DNA of 64,000 bases, from the NCBI RefSeq assembly GCF_029961765.1, contig NZ_CP124681.1, positions 930,001 through 994,000 of the forward strand, given 5' to 3'. This DNA is from Nocardioides sp. QY071 (GTDB lineage: Bacteria > Actinomycetota > Actinomycetes > Propionibacteriales > Nocardioidaceae). A program made the position numbers and the translations under genes. A model generated the notes under the pieces. The model made no database searches. It was not told where the DNA came from and was given only the letters and a program-made list of their open reading frames with translations. Below, piece after piece: positions 40,310 to 49,250 of the stretch. The first letter of the stretch is position 1. Each line of letters starts with the position of its first letter.

Positions 40310-41195
40310 CCCTGATCAGGTCCTGCAGCACCGCCAGCGTCCGGTGCAGGTGAGGCTCGGTGCGCTCGGCCCGGTGCGCCACCGCGAGCTCGACGCTCCG
40401 GGCCGGGCGCACGAGCGGGCGGTAGGCGACGCCGTCGAGAGTCAGCGCGCCGACCGGCTCGGGGACGACGGCCACGCCGAGTCCGCCGGCGACGAGGGTC
40501 ACCAGGGTCGACGTCTCGCCCACCTCGTGGCGGATGCGCGGCGTCACGCCGGCCTCGGCGAACAGGCCGCGCACCACGTCGTACATCGCCGACCGGCGGC
40601 CGGCCGAGTGCACGATCAGGTCGGCGGTGGCGAGGTCGGCGACCCGGACCTGCTTGCGGGCGGCGAGCCGGTGTCCCACGGGTACGGCGACCACGAGTCG
40701 CTCCTCCCGCAGCACTGTGACGGCGAGGGCGGCGTCGTCGACCGGGGGGCGCAGCAGGGCGAGATCGATGGCGCCGGTGCGCAGGGCCTCGACCTGGTCG
40801 GCGACGAGCATCTCGCCGCGGAATGCGAAGTCGATGCCGGGCAGCTCCTCGGCCAGCCGGCGGGAGAGGGCCGGCAGCAGGCTGTACGTCGCGGATCCGA
40901 CGCACCCGATGGCGAGGTGGCCGACCGCGCCGGCCGCGACCCGGCGGGCCTCGTCGGCCGCGTCGTCCACCTCGGCCAGGATCGCTCGGGCCCGCGCCAG
41001 ATAGGCGGACCCGGCCGCGGTCAGGTCGACGCGACGGGTGGTGCGGACGAACAGCTCGACGCCGACCTCCGCCTCCAGGCGGCGGATCTGCTGGGACAGC
41101 GGCGGTTGGGCCATGTGCAGCCGCTCGGCGGCGCGGCCGAAGTGACGCTCCTCGGCGACGGTGACGAAGTACCGCAGGTGGCGCAGCAGATCCAT
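40299..41195 (-). CDS. LysR-family regulator next to pcaFIJ
   Basis: The 298-residue protein has HLRYFVTVAEERHFGRAAERLHMAQPPLSQQIRRLEAE at the N-terminus, closely like the CatR/BenM class. The effector domain has GAVGHLAIGCVGSA, IDLALLRPPV and GGLGVAVVPEPV. It is divergent from pcaF across 72 bp (AATATC, ATACTG and other AT-rich words) and probably controls pcaFIJ in response to a pathway intermediate such as 3-oxoadipate or muconate. It is a second, distinct LysR from the one at 28661. Confidence 0.9.
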   Translation of the reverse strand: MDLLRHLRYFVTVAEERHFGRAAERLHMAQPPLSQQIRRLEAEVGVELFVRTTRRVDLTAAGSAYLARARAILAEVDDAADEARRVAAGAVGHLAIGCVGSATYSLLPALSRRLAEELPGIDFAFRGEMLVADQVEALRTGAIDLALLRPPVDDAALAVTVLREERLVVAVPVGHRLAARKQVRVADLATADLIVHSAGRRSAMYDVVRGLFAEAGVTPRIRHEVGETSTLVTLVAGGLGVAVVPEPVGALTLDGVAYRPLVRPARSVELAVAHRAERTEPHLHRTLAVLQDLIRVSG

Positions 41196-41254
41196 ATCTT
41201 GGTTCGTCTCAATCGTGTCGAATACTGATCCTTCACAATATCAACTCGCGCGCC

Positions 41255-41260
41255 TAGCGT
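41255..41260 (+). promoter_or_regulatory. candidate -10 element of a leaderless pcaF transcript
   Basis: TAGCGT ends seven bases before the GTG start at 41268, almost the same geometry as the six-base cases. Confidence 0.45.
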
Positions 41261-41267
41261 CGGTGTC

Positions 41268-42452
41268 GTGAGCTCCTTCGTCTACGCAGCGGTCCGCACC
41301 CCGTTCGGCCGGTTCAACGGCGCCCTCGCCGGCGTCCGCACCGACGACCTCGGTGCCGCCGTCGTCTCCTCGGTCCTCGGCCGCACCCCCGACCTCGACC
41401 CCGCCGCGATCGGCGACGTGGTCTGGGGCAACGCCAACGGCGCGGGGGAGGACAACCGCAACGTCGGCCGGATGGCGACCTTGCTGGCCGGCGTACCTGT
41501 CAGCGTGCCGGCCACCACGGTCAACCGGCTCTGCGGCTCCAGCCTGGACGCCGTGATGGTCGGCTCGCGCACCATCGAGACCGGCGACGCCGACATCGTC
41601 CTCACCGGCGGCGTCGAGTCGATGACCCGCGCCCCGTGGGTGCTGCCCAAGCCCGACCGCGCGTTCCCGGCCGGCGACGTCACCGCGGTCTCCACCACCC
41701 TCGGCTGGCGGCTGGTCAACCCGCGGATGCCGAAGGAGTGGACGGTCAGCCTCGGCGAGGCCAACGAGCAGCTGCAGGAGAGGTTCGGGATCTCCCGCGA
41801 GCGCCAGGACGAGTTCGCCGCCCGCTCCCACCGGCTCGCCCACCAGGCGTGGGAGGACGGGTTCTACGACGACCTGGTCGTCCCCGTCGAGGGCACCGAG
41901 CTCGCCCGTGACGAGGGCATCCGGCCCGGCAGCACCACTGAGTCGCTCGGCGGGCTGAAGGCGGTCTTCCGCAAGGACGGCACGATCACCGCCGGCAACG
42001 CCTCCCCGCTCAGCGACGGCGCGTCCGCCGTCCTGCTGGGCTCGGAGGCCGCCGCCGACCGGATCGGTACGACGCCCCTGGCCCGCGTGGCCGGCCGGGC
42101 GGCGTACGCCCTCGAGCCGCAGGCCTTCGGCTACGCGCCCGTCGAGGCGGCCAACGTGGCCCTCGCCCGTGCCGGAATCTCGTGGTCCGACGTGGGCGCG
42201 GTCGAGCTCAACGAGGCCTTCGCCGTCCAGTCGCTCGCCTGTGTCGACGCCTGGCCGATCGACCCGGAGATCGTCAACCAGCGCGGCGGCGCGATCGCGC
42301 TCGGCCACCCGCTCGGCGCGTCCGGCGGCCGGTTGGTCGGCACGCTCGCCAAGGTGCTGCGCGAGACCGGCCGGCGCTGGGGCGTCGCCGGCATCTGCAT
42401 CGGCGTCGGCCAGGGTCTGGCCGTCGTCCTCGAGAACCCGGAGGCCTCCTGA
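41268..42452 (+). CDS. pcaF: 3-oxoadipyl-CoA thiolase
   Basis: PcaF cleaves 3-oxoadipyl-CoA with CoA to succinyl-CoA and acetyl-CoA, the last pathway step. The 394-residue thiolase has the acylated Cys in TTVNRLCGSSLDAV, the His in IALGHPLGASGGRL and the proton-donor Cys in GICIGVGQGLAVV. YVDRAVRTPFGRFNGALAG-type N-terminus is kept. The GTG start directly follows a -10 candidate. pcaI begins 1 bp after its stop. Substrate choice among thiolases rests on the operon context. Confidence 0.92.
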   Translation: MSSFVYAAVRTPFGRFNGALAGVRTDDLGAAVVSSVLGRTPDLDPAAIGDVVWGNANGAGEDNRNVGRMATLLAGVPVSVPATTVNRLCGSSLDAVMVGSRTIETGDADIVLTGGVESMTRAPWVLPKPDRAFPAGDVTAVSTTLGWRLVNPRMPKEWTVSLGEANEQLQERFGISRERQDEFAARSHRLAHQAWEDGFYDDLVVPVEGTELARDEGIRPGSTTESLGGLKAVFRKDGTITAGNASPLSDGASAVLLGSEAAADRIGTTPLARVAGRAAYALEPQAFGYAPVEAANVALARAGISWSDVGAVELNEAFAVQSLACVDAWPIDPEIVNQRGGAIALGHPLGASGGRLVGTLAKVLRETGRRWGVAGICIGVGQGLAVVLENPEAS

Positions 42453-42453
42453 A

Positions 42454-43149
42454 ATGGCGCGCACCCAGCTGATGGAGACCGCTGACGAGGCGGTCGCCGG
42501 CATCGAGGACGGATCCACTGTCCTGGTGGGCGGTTTCGGTCTCGCCGGCATGCCCTTCGATCTCATCGACGCCCTCATCCGGCAGGGCGCGACGGACCTC
42601 ACCATCGTGTCCAACAACGCCGGCAACGGCGAGGTCGGGCTCGCCGCTCTCCTCAAGGCCGGCCGGGTGCGCAAGGTCGTCTGCTCGTTCCCGCGCCAGG
42701 CCGACTCGTACGTCTTCGACGAGCTCTACCTGTCCGGCAGGCTGGAGCTCGAGGTCGTGCCGCAGGGCAACCTCGCCGAGCGGATGCGAGCTGCGGGCGC
42801 AGGGATCGGCGCCTTCTACAGCCCCACCGCCGTCGGTACGCCGCTCGCCGAGGGCAAGGAGTCGCGGGTGATCGACGGGCGCGAGTACCTGCTCGAGTAC
42901 CCGATCAAGGGCGACTACGCCCTCGTCTCGGCCCACACCGCCGACCGTCTCGGCAACCTCGTCTACCGCAAGACGGCTCGCAACTTCGGGCCGGTCATGG
43001 CCGCTGCGGCCACCACGACGATCGCCCAGGTGAGCGCCGTCGTACCGACGGGGGAGCTGGACCCCGAGGCCGTCGTCACCCCCTCCATCTACGTCGACCG
43101 CGTAGTCGCCGTCGAGGCCCGCCACTACACCGTGCAGGGAGCCCGCTGA
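42454..43149 (+). CDS. pcaI: 3-oxoadipate CoA-transferase subunit A
   Basis: PcaI with PcaJ moves CoA from succinyl-CoA to 3-oxoadipate. The 231-residue alpha subunit has DGSTVLVGGFGLAGMPFDLIDAL, the Gly-rich turn of family I CoA transferases, plus TIVSNNAGNG and KVVCSFPRQ. The ATG is one base after the pcaF stop, and its stop overlaps the pcaJ start. Alternative names (scoA) exist for similar acetoacetate transferases; the pca context favours this one. Confidence 0.9.
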   Translation: MARTQLMETADEAVAGIEDGSTVLVGGFGLAGMPFDLIDALIRQGATDLTIVSNNAGNGEVGLAALLKAGRVRKVVCSFPRQADSYVFDELYLSGRLELEVVPQGNLAERMRAAGAGIGAFYSPTAVGTPLAEGKESRVIDGREYLLEYPIKGDYALVSAHTADRLGNLVYRKTARNFGPVMAAAATTTIAQVSAVVPTGELDPEAVVTPSIYVDRVVAVEARHYTVQGAR

Positions 43150-43811
43150 TGACCGTCGAACACCTGGACCGCGGCCCGCTGACGATGGACGAGCTCGCCG
43201 AGGTGATCGCCCGCGACATCCCCGAGGGCTCCTTCGTGAACCTCGGCATCGGCCAGCCCACCAAGATCGCCGACCACCTCGCTGACGAGCTCGGCGTGAT
43301 CCTGCACACCGAGAACGGCATGCTCGGCATGGGGCCGGCCGCCCGCGGCGACGAGGTCGACCCCGACCTCACCAATGCCGGCAAGGTCCCCGTGACCGAG
43401 CTGCCCGGGGCGTCCTACTTCCACCACGCCGACTCCTTCGCCATGATGCGCGGCGGCCACCTCGATGTCTGCGTCCTCGGCGCCTACCAGGTCGCCGCCA
43501 ACGGCGACCTCGCCAACTGGCACACCGGCCGCCCCGACGCCATCCCCGCCGTCGGCGGCGCGATGGACCTCGCCATCGGCGCCAAGGACGTCTTCGTGAT
43601 GATGGGGCTGTTCGGCAAGGACGGCTCGCCCAAGCTGGTCCCGGCCTGCACGTACCCGCTCACCGGCGTCGGCTGCGTCAGCCGGGTCTACACCGACCAC
43701 GGGGTGTTCGAGGTCGGCGGCCCGGCTGTCGTCGTACGAGAGACGTGGGGGATCTCCGTCGAGGAACTCGGTCGCCGGCTCGGCCTGGAATTGGCTACAA
43801 AGGAGGGGTGA
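43149..43811 (+). CDS. pcaJ: 3-oxoadipate CoA-transferase subunit B
   Basis: The 220-residue beta subunit has GIGQPTKIADHL and the catalytic Glu in LHTENGMLGMGP, which forms the CoA thioester. GGAMDLAIGAKDVFVMM and LTGVGCVSRVYTDHGVFEV are family blocks. It overlaps pcaI by 1 bp. The gene at 43808 overlaps its stop by 4 bp. Confidence 0.92.
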   Translation: MTVEHLDRGPLTMDELAEVIARDIPEGSFVNLGIGQPTKIADHLADELGVILHTENGMLGMGPAARGDEVDPDLTNAGKVPVTELPGASYFHHADSFAMMRGGHLDVCVLGAYQVAANGDLANWHTGRPDAIPAVGGAMDLAIGAKDVFVMMGLFGKDGSPKLVPACTYPLTGVGCVSRVYTDHGVFEVGGPAVVVRETWGISVEELGRRLGLELATKEG

Positions 43812-43993
43812 CCCCCGACGCCGACTCCTTCCGCGCGCTGGCGCGCAGCTCGCCCTGGCGCTGGCGCACGCTGCTGTTGCGTGCGAGGGCGTCCTGGCTG
43901 GGTGGCGAGGTCGTGGCGTACGCCGCATGGCAGGAGATGGACGTGCTCGAGGTCGACGCCCCCGCACCGGACTGGGCGCAGGTCGCGTCATGA
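43808..43993 (+). CDS. small hypothetical protein (61 aa)
   Basis: The GTG start overlaps the pcaJ stop and has AAAGGAGG at good spacing. The 61-residue product (FRALARSSPWRWRTLLLRAR, then GGEVVAYAAWQEMDVLEVDAP) matches no family I know. The Trp/Arg-rich start resembles the beginning of longer actinobacterial proteins, so it may be a truncated remnant. It overlaps the DUF2087 gene by 4 bp. Confidence 0.5.
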   Translation: MTPDADSFRALARSSPWRWRTLLLRARASWLGGEVVAYAAWQEMDVLEVDAPAPDWAQVAS

Positions 43994-44268
43994 CGGATCC
44001 CGACGCCCGCCAGGTGCTGCGGCGCTTCTTCTCCGCCGACGGTCGCTTGATGGATCTGCCCACGCGGCACGCCAAGCGGCTGGTCGTGCTCGACCACGTC
44101 GCCCAGCGCTTCGAGCCCGGCCGGCGCTACGGCTGGCGCGAGGTCGACGCGATCCTGCGTGAGGTCCACGACGACCACGCCGCGCTGCGCCGCTACCTCG
44201 TCGACGACGGGTTCCTGTCCCGCGAGGGCGACGTCTACTGGCGCAGCGGCGGCACCGTCGAGGTCTGA
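43990..44268 (+). CDS. DUF2087-domain protein
   Basis: The 92-residue protein matches the DUF2087 pattern: VLRRFFSADGRLMDLPTRHAKRLVVLDHVAQRFEPGRRYGWREVDAIL, then DHAALRRYLVDDGFLSREGDVYW. The domain looks like a winged-helix module, often fused to other regulators; here it stands alone. It overlaps the small gene at 43808 by 4 bp (ATGA), so it is in the pcaFIJ operon. A link to the pathway is not clear. Confidence 0.8.
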   Translation: MTDPDARQVLRRFFSADGRLMDLPTRHAKRLVVLDHVAQRFEPGRRYGWREVDAILREVHDDHAALRRYLVDDGFLSREGDVYWRSGGTVEV

Positions 44269-44476
44269 CCAGCTCCTGCGTCGGTTCTGCTGGTCCCGCT
44301 CTGCTGGCCCGCCGGGCCGAGCGTTCATCGCCCCGTCGGGCCCACGGGTTCCTGTGCCCGCCGTTCGTCATCCCCAGGCCTCGTCGCGTCGCGTGTTCTC
44401 CACAGCTCGTCCGTCCGTGGGCGGCACCTGGTGGCGGCTTGCGACAGGGTGCGGTCCATGACGAAGGGAGGTGCCC

Positions 44477-44539
44477 ATGACAGATGATCGGCGCGACCCG
44501 AGCGGGCCGCCGGTGCGCGCTGGCGGGCGCTCGAGGTGA
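44477..44539 (+). CDS. possible 20-residue leader peptide before the Uma2 gene
   Basis: An ATG with GGGAGG at good spacing opens a 20-codon frame (TDDRRDPSGPPVRAGGRSR) ending in TGA nine bases before the Uma2 gene. The good ribosome-binding site and closeness to the next start suggest a leader or a tiny upstream gene. No family or stall motif is recognised. The 280-bp gap here holds nothing else that I see. Confidence 0.3.
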   Translation: MTDDRRDPSGPPVRAGGRSR

Positions 44540-44548
44540 GGAGGCACG

Positions 44549-45097
44549 ATGAGAGGCATGACGACCCCGACCCTCGGCCCGGGCCACACCCGCGCGGACC
44601 TCGACCGGATGCCCGACGACGGCAACCGCTACGAGCTGCTCGAGGGTGAGATCGTGATGTCGCCGGCGCCCTCGTTCGACCATCAGCGGATGTCGGGTGC
44701 CCTGCACGTCGCACTCCACCTGGCCCGCCCTGAAGGTCTCGTCGTCCTTGCCGCGCCCTTCGACGTGCAGCTCGAGGAGCTGTCGGTGGTCGAGCCGGAC
44801 CTGCTGGTCGTGGAGCGGGACCGTCCCGAGCAGCGGGGGTTGACGGGCGCCCCGCTGCTGGTCGTCGAGATCCTCTCGCCGAGCAGTCGCGGCCGCGACC
44901 AGGTGCGCAAGAAGCGGCTCTACGAGCGGGCTGGGGTGCCGTCGTACTGGGTGCTCGATCCCGAGGTGCCGAGCCTGACCGCCTGGGAGCTGCGCGAAGG
45001 TCGCTACGAGGTGGCCGCGCTGGTCGCGGGCGAGGAGGAGTGGGCCGCGGCCGCGCCCTACGACATCACTCTCGTCCCGGCGCGGCTGCTCGACTGA
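44549..45097 (+). CDS. Uma2-family (DUF820) putative endonuclease
   Basis: The 182-residue protein has RMPDDGNRYELLEGEIVMSPAPS, then VEPDLLVVERDR and LLVVEILSPSSRGRDQVRKKRLYERAGVPSYWVLDPE. The E...D...E-x-LS/K order is the PD-(D/E)XK nuclease core of Uma2/DUF820 proteins, common in cyanobacteria and actinobacteria and of unclear role. The ATG follows GAGGAGG. A second in-frame ATG lies four codons later. Confidence 0.85.
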   Translation: MRGMTTPTLGPGHTRADLDRMPDDGNRYELLEGEIVMSPAPSFDHQRMSGALHVALHLARPEGLVVLAAPFDVQLEELSVVEPDLLVVERDRPEQRGLTGAPLLVVEILSPSSRGRDQVRKKRLYERAGVPSYWVLDPEVPSLTAWELREGRYEVAALVAGEEEWAAAAPYDITLVPARLLD

Positions 45098-45173
45098 TCG
45101 AGGCCGGACAGTTCCCGAGTTCGCCCACCGCGAACGCCGGAACACCGCGAACCCGGAATGCATTGGAAGGTGC

Positions 45174-47510
45174 ATGACGAACCCGATCCAGCTTCCGGTG
45201 CTGTTCCTCTCCGACGTGGTGGTGCTCCCCGGGATGGTGGTCCGGGTCGAGCTCGACGAGCCCGCCCGAGCCGCCATCGACGCCGCCCAGCTTGCTGCTC
45301 GTGAATCCGGCGACCACGCCCAGGTTCTCGTCGCTCCTCGTCTCGAGGACCGCTACGCGTCGTACGGCGTCGTGGCGAGCGTCGAGAAGGTCGGCCGGTT
45401 CTCCGGTGGTGAGCCGGCGGCCGTGCTCAAGGCCGGCGGGCGCGCCCGCATCGGCAGTGGTGTGTCCGGTCCCGGCGCGGCCCTGTGGGTCGAGGTCGAG
45501 CCGGTCGACGGCGGGGTCGTGGACGACGACGTCCGCGTGCTCGCCGAGGACTACCGCAAGCTGGTCGTGGGCCTGCTGCAGCGCCGCGAGGCCTGGCAGG
45601 TCGCCGACCAGGTGACCCGGATCGACGACCCGGCGACGCTGGCCGACACGGCCGGCTACGCGCCGTACCTCTCCGACGACCGCAAGCGCCAGCTCCTCGA
45701 GACCCCGTCGGTCCGCGAGCGGCTCGAGCTGCTCGTCGAATGGACGCGCGACTTCGTGGCGGAGTCCGAGGTCAGCGACAAGATCGACGCCGACGTGCGC
45801 GAGTCGCTGGAGAAGAACCAGCGCGAGTTCCTGCTGCGCCAGCAGCTCGCCGCGATCCGCAAGGAGCTCGGCGAGGGCGACCCCGACGGTGGCGACGACT
45901 ACCGCGCCCGGGTCGAGGCGGCCGACGTCCCCGACGCGGTGCGCGAGGCGATGCTGCGCGAGGTCGACAAGCTCGAGCGCTCCAGCGACCAGAACCCCGA
46001 GGCCGGCTGGATCCGTACCTGGCTCGACACCGTCCTCGACCTGCCGTGGAACGTCACGACCGAGGACGACACCGACATCGCCGCCGCGCGCGCGGTGCTC
46101 GACGCCGACCACCACGGGCTGGACGAGGTGAAGGACCGGATCACCGAGTACCTCGCCGTCCGGGCCCGCCGTGCCGAGCGCGGCCTCGAGGTCGTCGGCG
46201 GCCGCGGCTCCGGCGCCGTCGTCCTCCTCGCGGGGCCTCCGGGGGTCGGCAAGACCTCGCTCGGCGAGTCCGTCGCCCGCGCCCTCGGGAGGAAGTTCGT
46301 CCGGGTCGCCCTGGGTGGCGTCCGCGACGAGGCCGAGATCCGCGGTCACCGGCGCACGTACGTCGGCGCCCTTCCCGGCCGCGTCGTACGGGCCATCAAG
46401 GAGGCCGGCTCGATGAACCCGGTCGTGCTGCTCGACGAGGTCGACAAGGTCGGCTCCGACTACAGGGGCGACCCGGCCGCGGCCCTGCTCGAGGTCCTCG
46501 ACCCCGCGCAGAACCACACCTTCCGCGACCACTACCTCGAGCTCGACCTCGACCTGTCCGACGTGCTGTTCATCGCGACGGCCAACGACATCGGCTCGAT
46601 CCCGGCCGCCCTGCTCGACCGCATGGAGCTGGTCGCCATCGACGGCTACACCGAGGAGGACAAGGTCGCGATCGCCCGTGACTTCCTGGTTCCGCGCCAG
46701 CTCGAGCGGGCCGCGCTGTCCGCCGACGAGGTGAGCATCACCGACGAGGCGCTGCGGGAGATCGCGGCGAACTACACCCGCGAGGCCGGCGTACGCCAGG
46801 TCGAGCGGCTGCTCGCCAAGGCCTTCCGCAAGGCCACGGCCCGACTCGCGTCCGGCGAGGTGGAGCGGGTGGACATCGGCATCGACTCGCTGGTGGAGCT
46901 GATCGGCCGGCCGCGGTTCACCCCCGACGTCGAGGAGCGTACGTCGGTCCCCGGCGTCGCCACGGGCCTCGCGGTCACGGGCATGGGCGGCGACGTGTTG
47001 TACGTCGAGACGTCGGTCGCCTCGGGCGAGACGGGGCTGACCGTGACGGGCCAGCTGGGCGACGTGATGAAGGAGTCGGCGCGGATCGCGCTCTCGTGGG
47101 TGCGCTCGCACGCCACCGAGCTCGGCATCCCGGCCGAGGCCTTCGAGCGGTCGATCCACGTGCACTTCCCCGCGGGCGCCGTGCCGAAGGACGGGCCGTC
47201 CGCCGGTGTCACCATGGTCACCGCGCTGGTCTCGCTGCTGACCGGTCGCCCGGTCCGCTCCGACATCGCGATGACCGGCGAGGTCACGCTGTCCGGCCGG
47301 GTGCTCCCGATCGGCGGGGTGAAGCAGAAGCTGCTCGCCGCCCAGCGGGCCGGCGTCGCCGAGGTGTTCATCCCCGAGCGCAACCGGCCCGACCTGGACG
47401 ACGTCCCGGCCGAGATCCTGTCCGCGCTCACCGTCACCCCTGTCGGTGCGGTCACCGAGATCCTGGAGCGGGCGCTCGTGGCTCTCGACGCGGGGGCCGC
47501 TGCGGCCTGA
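45174..47510 (+). CDS. lon: ATP-dependent protease Lon
   Basis: Lon degrades misfolded and regulatory proteins. The 778-residue protein has the substrate-binding N-domain (LFLSDVVVLPGMVVRVEL), a coiled region, AAA ATPase with GPPGVGKTSLGES and VLLDEVDKV, sensor ATANDIG, and the protease domain with catalytic Ser in PKDGPSAGVTM and Lys in GGVKQKLLAAQRAG. The ATG has GGAAGG upstream. Its stop is followed by a perfect 20-bp hairpin (47519-47577) shared with the convergent helicase gene. Confidence 0.96.
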   Translation: MTNPIQLPVLFLSDVVVLPGMVVRVELDEPARAAIDAAQLAARESGDHAQVLVAPRLEDRYASYGVVASVEKVGRFSGGEPAAVLKAGGRARIGSGVSGPGAALWVEVEPVDGGVVDDDVRVLAEDYRKLVVGLLQRREAWQVADQVTRIDDPATLADTAGYAPYLSDDRKRQLLETPSVRERLELLVEWTRDFVAESEVSDKIDADVRESLEKNQREFLLRQQLAAIRKELGEGDPDGGDDYRARVEAADVPDAVREAMLREVDKLERSSDQNPEAGWIRTWLDTVLDLPWNVTTEDDTDIAAARAVLDADHHGLDEVKDRITEYLAVRARRAERGLEVVGGRGSGAVVLLAGPPGVGKTSLGESVARALGRKFVRVALGGVRDEAEIRGHRRTYVGALPGRVVRAIKEAGSMNPVVLLDEVDKVGSDYRGDPAAALLEVLDPAQNHTFRDHYLELDLDLSDVLFIATANDIGSIPAALLDRMELVAIDGYTEEDKVAIARDFLVPRQLERAALSADEVSITDEALREIAANYTREAGVRQVERLLAKAFRKATARLASGEVERVDIGIDSLVELIGRPRFTPDVEERTSVPGVATGLAVTGMGGDVLYVETSVASGETGLTVTGQLGDVMKESARIALSWVRSHATELGIPAEAFERSIHVHFPAGAVPKDGPSAGVTMVTALVSLLTGRPVRSDIAMTGEVTLSGRVLPIGGVKQKLLAAQRAGVAEVFIPERNRPDLDDVPAEILSALTVTPVGAVTEILERALVALDAGAAAA

Positions 47511-47518
47511 TCTGATCC

Positions 47519-47577
47519 GCACCCCCTACGAATTGGTCCCGGTTCGACCGGTTTCACGACCAATTCGTAGGGGGTGC
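47519..47577. terminator. 20-bp perfect hairpin between convergent lon and helicase genes
   Basis: GCACCCCCTACGAATTGGTC (47519-47538) is exactly inverted at 47558-47577, with a 19-nt loop. It fills the 72-bp gap between two convergent stops. It is a strong bidirectional terminator candidate. Confidence 0.65.
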
Positions 47578-47582
47578 GGTCG

Positions 47583-49241
47583 TCAGGCGCCGGCGAGGTC
47601 CTCCGCGTCGACGATCCGGTACGCGTAGCCCTGCTCGGCCAGGAACCGCTGCCGGTTCTGGGCGAACTCGGCGTCGACGGTGTCGCGCGCCACGATCGTG
47701 TAGAAGTGCGCGACCTTCCGCTCGCCACCGGGACCCGGCTGGCCCGGGCGGAGCAGCCGACCGAGGCGCTGCGCCTCCTCCTGTCGTGAGCCGAACGATC
47801 CCGACACCTGGATGGCGACCTCGGCGGTGGGCAGGTCGATCGAGAAGTTCGCGACCTTCGAGACCACCAGCAGCCCGATCTCGCCGGAGCGGAACGCGTC
47901 GAACAGCCGCTGCCGCTCCTTGACCGTCGTCTGCCCGGTGATGATCGGCGCGTCCAGGGCCTCGCCGAGCTCGGCGAGCTGCTCGAGGTACTGCCCGATC
48001 ACCAGCGTCGGCTGGCCGGCGTGCCGCGCCACGAGGTCGCGCACCACCGAGAGCTTCTCCGGGGTGCAGGCCGCCAACCGGTAGCGCTCCTCGGGATCGG
48101 CCGTCGCATAGGTCATCCGGGCGGACTCCGGCAGCGACACCCGCACCTCGATGCAGTCGGCCGGCGCGATCCAGCCCTGGGCCTCGATGTCCTTCCACGG
48201 GGCGTCGTACCGCTTCGGGCCGATCAACGAGAACACGTCGCCCTCTCGGCCGTCCTCACGGACCAGCGTCGCGGTCAGCCCGATCCGGCGCCGCGCCTGC
48301 AGGTCGGCGGTCATCCGGAAGATCGGCGCCGGCAGCAGGTGCACCTCGTCGTAGACGATCAGGCCCCAGTCGCGCGCGTCGAACAGCTCCAGGTGCGGGT
48401 AGACACCCTTCCGCTTGGTCGTGATGACCTGGTACGTCGCGATGGTGACCGGCCGGATCTCCTTGACGGTGCCGGAGTACTCGCCGATCTCGTCCTCCGT
48501 CAGCGAGGTACGACGGACCAGCTCGTCCTTCCACTGCCGGGCGCTCACCGTGTTGGTGACCAGGATCAGCGTGGTCGCCTGCGCGTGGGCCATCGCGGCC
48601 GCGCCGACCAGCGTCTTGCCGGCCCCGCAGGGGAGGACGACGACGCCCGAGCCCCCGTGCCAGAACGCCTCGGCCGCCTCCGACTGGTAGGAGCGCAGCG
48701 ACCAGTCCTCCTCGTCGAGCGCGATCGGATGGGCCTCGCCGTCGACGTACCCGGCATAGTCCTCGGCCGGCCAGCCCAGCTTGAGCAGCGCCTGCTTGAG
48801 GTTGCCGCGCTCGGAGGGGTGGACCGCGACGGTGTCGTCGTCGATCCGGGCGCCGAGCATGCCGGCGATCTTCTTGGCGCGCAGCACCTCCTCGAGCACC
48901 GGCCGGTCGCTGGAGGCCAGCACCAGGCCGTGCACGGGGTGCTTCTCGAGCCGCAGCCGGCCGTAGCGGGCCATCGTCTCGGCGACGTCGACCAGCAGTG
49001 CGTGGGGGACCGGGTAGCGCGACCAGGTCAGCAGCGTGTCCACCACCTGCTCCGCGTCGTGCCCGGCGGCACGCGCGTTCCACAGCCCCAGCGGGGTCAG
49101 CCGGTAGGTGTGGATGTGCTCCGGTGAGCGCTCCAGCTCGGCGAACGGTGCGATCGCCTTGCGGCACTCCGCGGCCTGCGGGTGGTCGACCTCCAGCAGC
49201 AGCGACTTGTCCGACTGCACGATCAGGGGTCCGTCTGTCAC
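47583..49241 (-). CDS. XPB-like DNA repair helicase
   Basis: The 552-residue protein is the bacterial XPB/Ssl2-type superfamily 2 helicase. It has GSGVVVLPCGAGKTLVGAA (Walker A), LIVYDEVHLLPA (DEVH box), GLTATLVREDGREGD and RQEEAQRLGRLLRPG (motif VI). The N-terminal third has the XPB damage-recognition-like part. It probably takes part in nucleotide-excision repair or transcription-linked repair. The GTG start at 49241 leaves 9 bp to the end of the gene upstream on the same strand. Confidence 0.93.
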   Translation of the reverse strand: MTDGPLIVQSDKSLLLEVDHPQAAECRKAIAPFAELERSPEHIHTYRLTPLGLWNARAAGHDAEQVVDTLLTWSRYPVPHALLVDVAETMARYGRLRLEKHPVHGLVLASSDRPVLEEVLRAKKIAGMLGARIDDDTVAVHPSERGNLKQALLKLGWPAEDYAGYVDGEAHPIALDEEDWSLRSYQSEAAEAFWHGGSGVVVLPCGAGKTLVGAAAMAHAQATTLILVTNTVSARQWKDELVRRTSLTEDEIGEYSGTVKEIRPVTIATYQVITTKRKGVYPHLELFDARDWGLIVYDEVHLLPAPIFRMTADLQARRRIGLTATLVREDGREGDVFSLIGPKRYDAPWKDIEAQGWIAPADCIEVRVSLPESARMTYATADPEERYRLAACTPEKLSVVRDLVARHAGQPTLVIGQYLEQLAELGEALDAPIITGQTTVKERQRLFDAFRSGEIGLLVVSKVANFSIDLPTAEVAIQVSGSFGSRQEEAQRLGRLLRPGQPGPGGERKVAHFYTIVARDTVDAEFAQNRQRFLAEQGYAYRIVDAEDLAGA

Positions 49242-49250
49242 CGCACGAGT

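Noticed and set aside
44269..44548. A real gene in the gap between DUF2087 and Uma2 genes
   Set aside because: Only a 20-codon frame has a good ribosome-binding site; other frames lack family features or codon bias.
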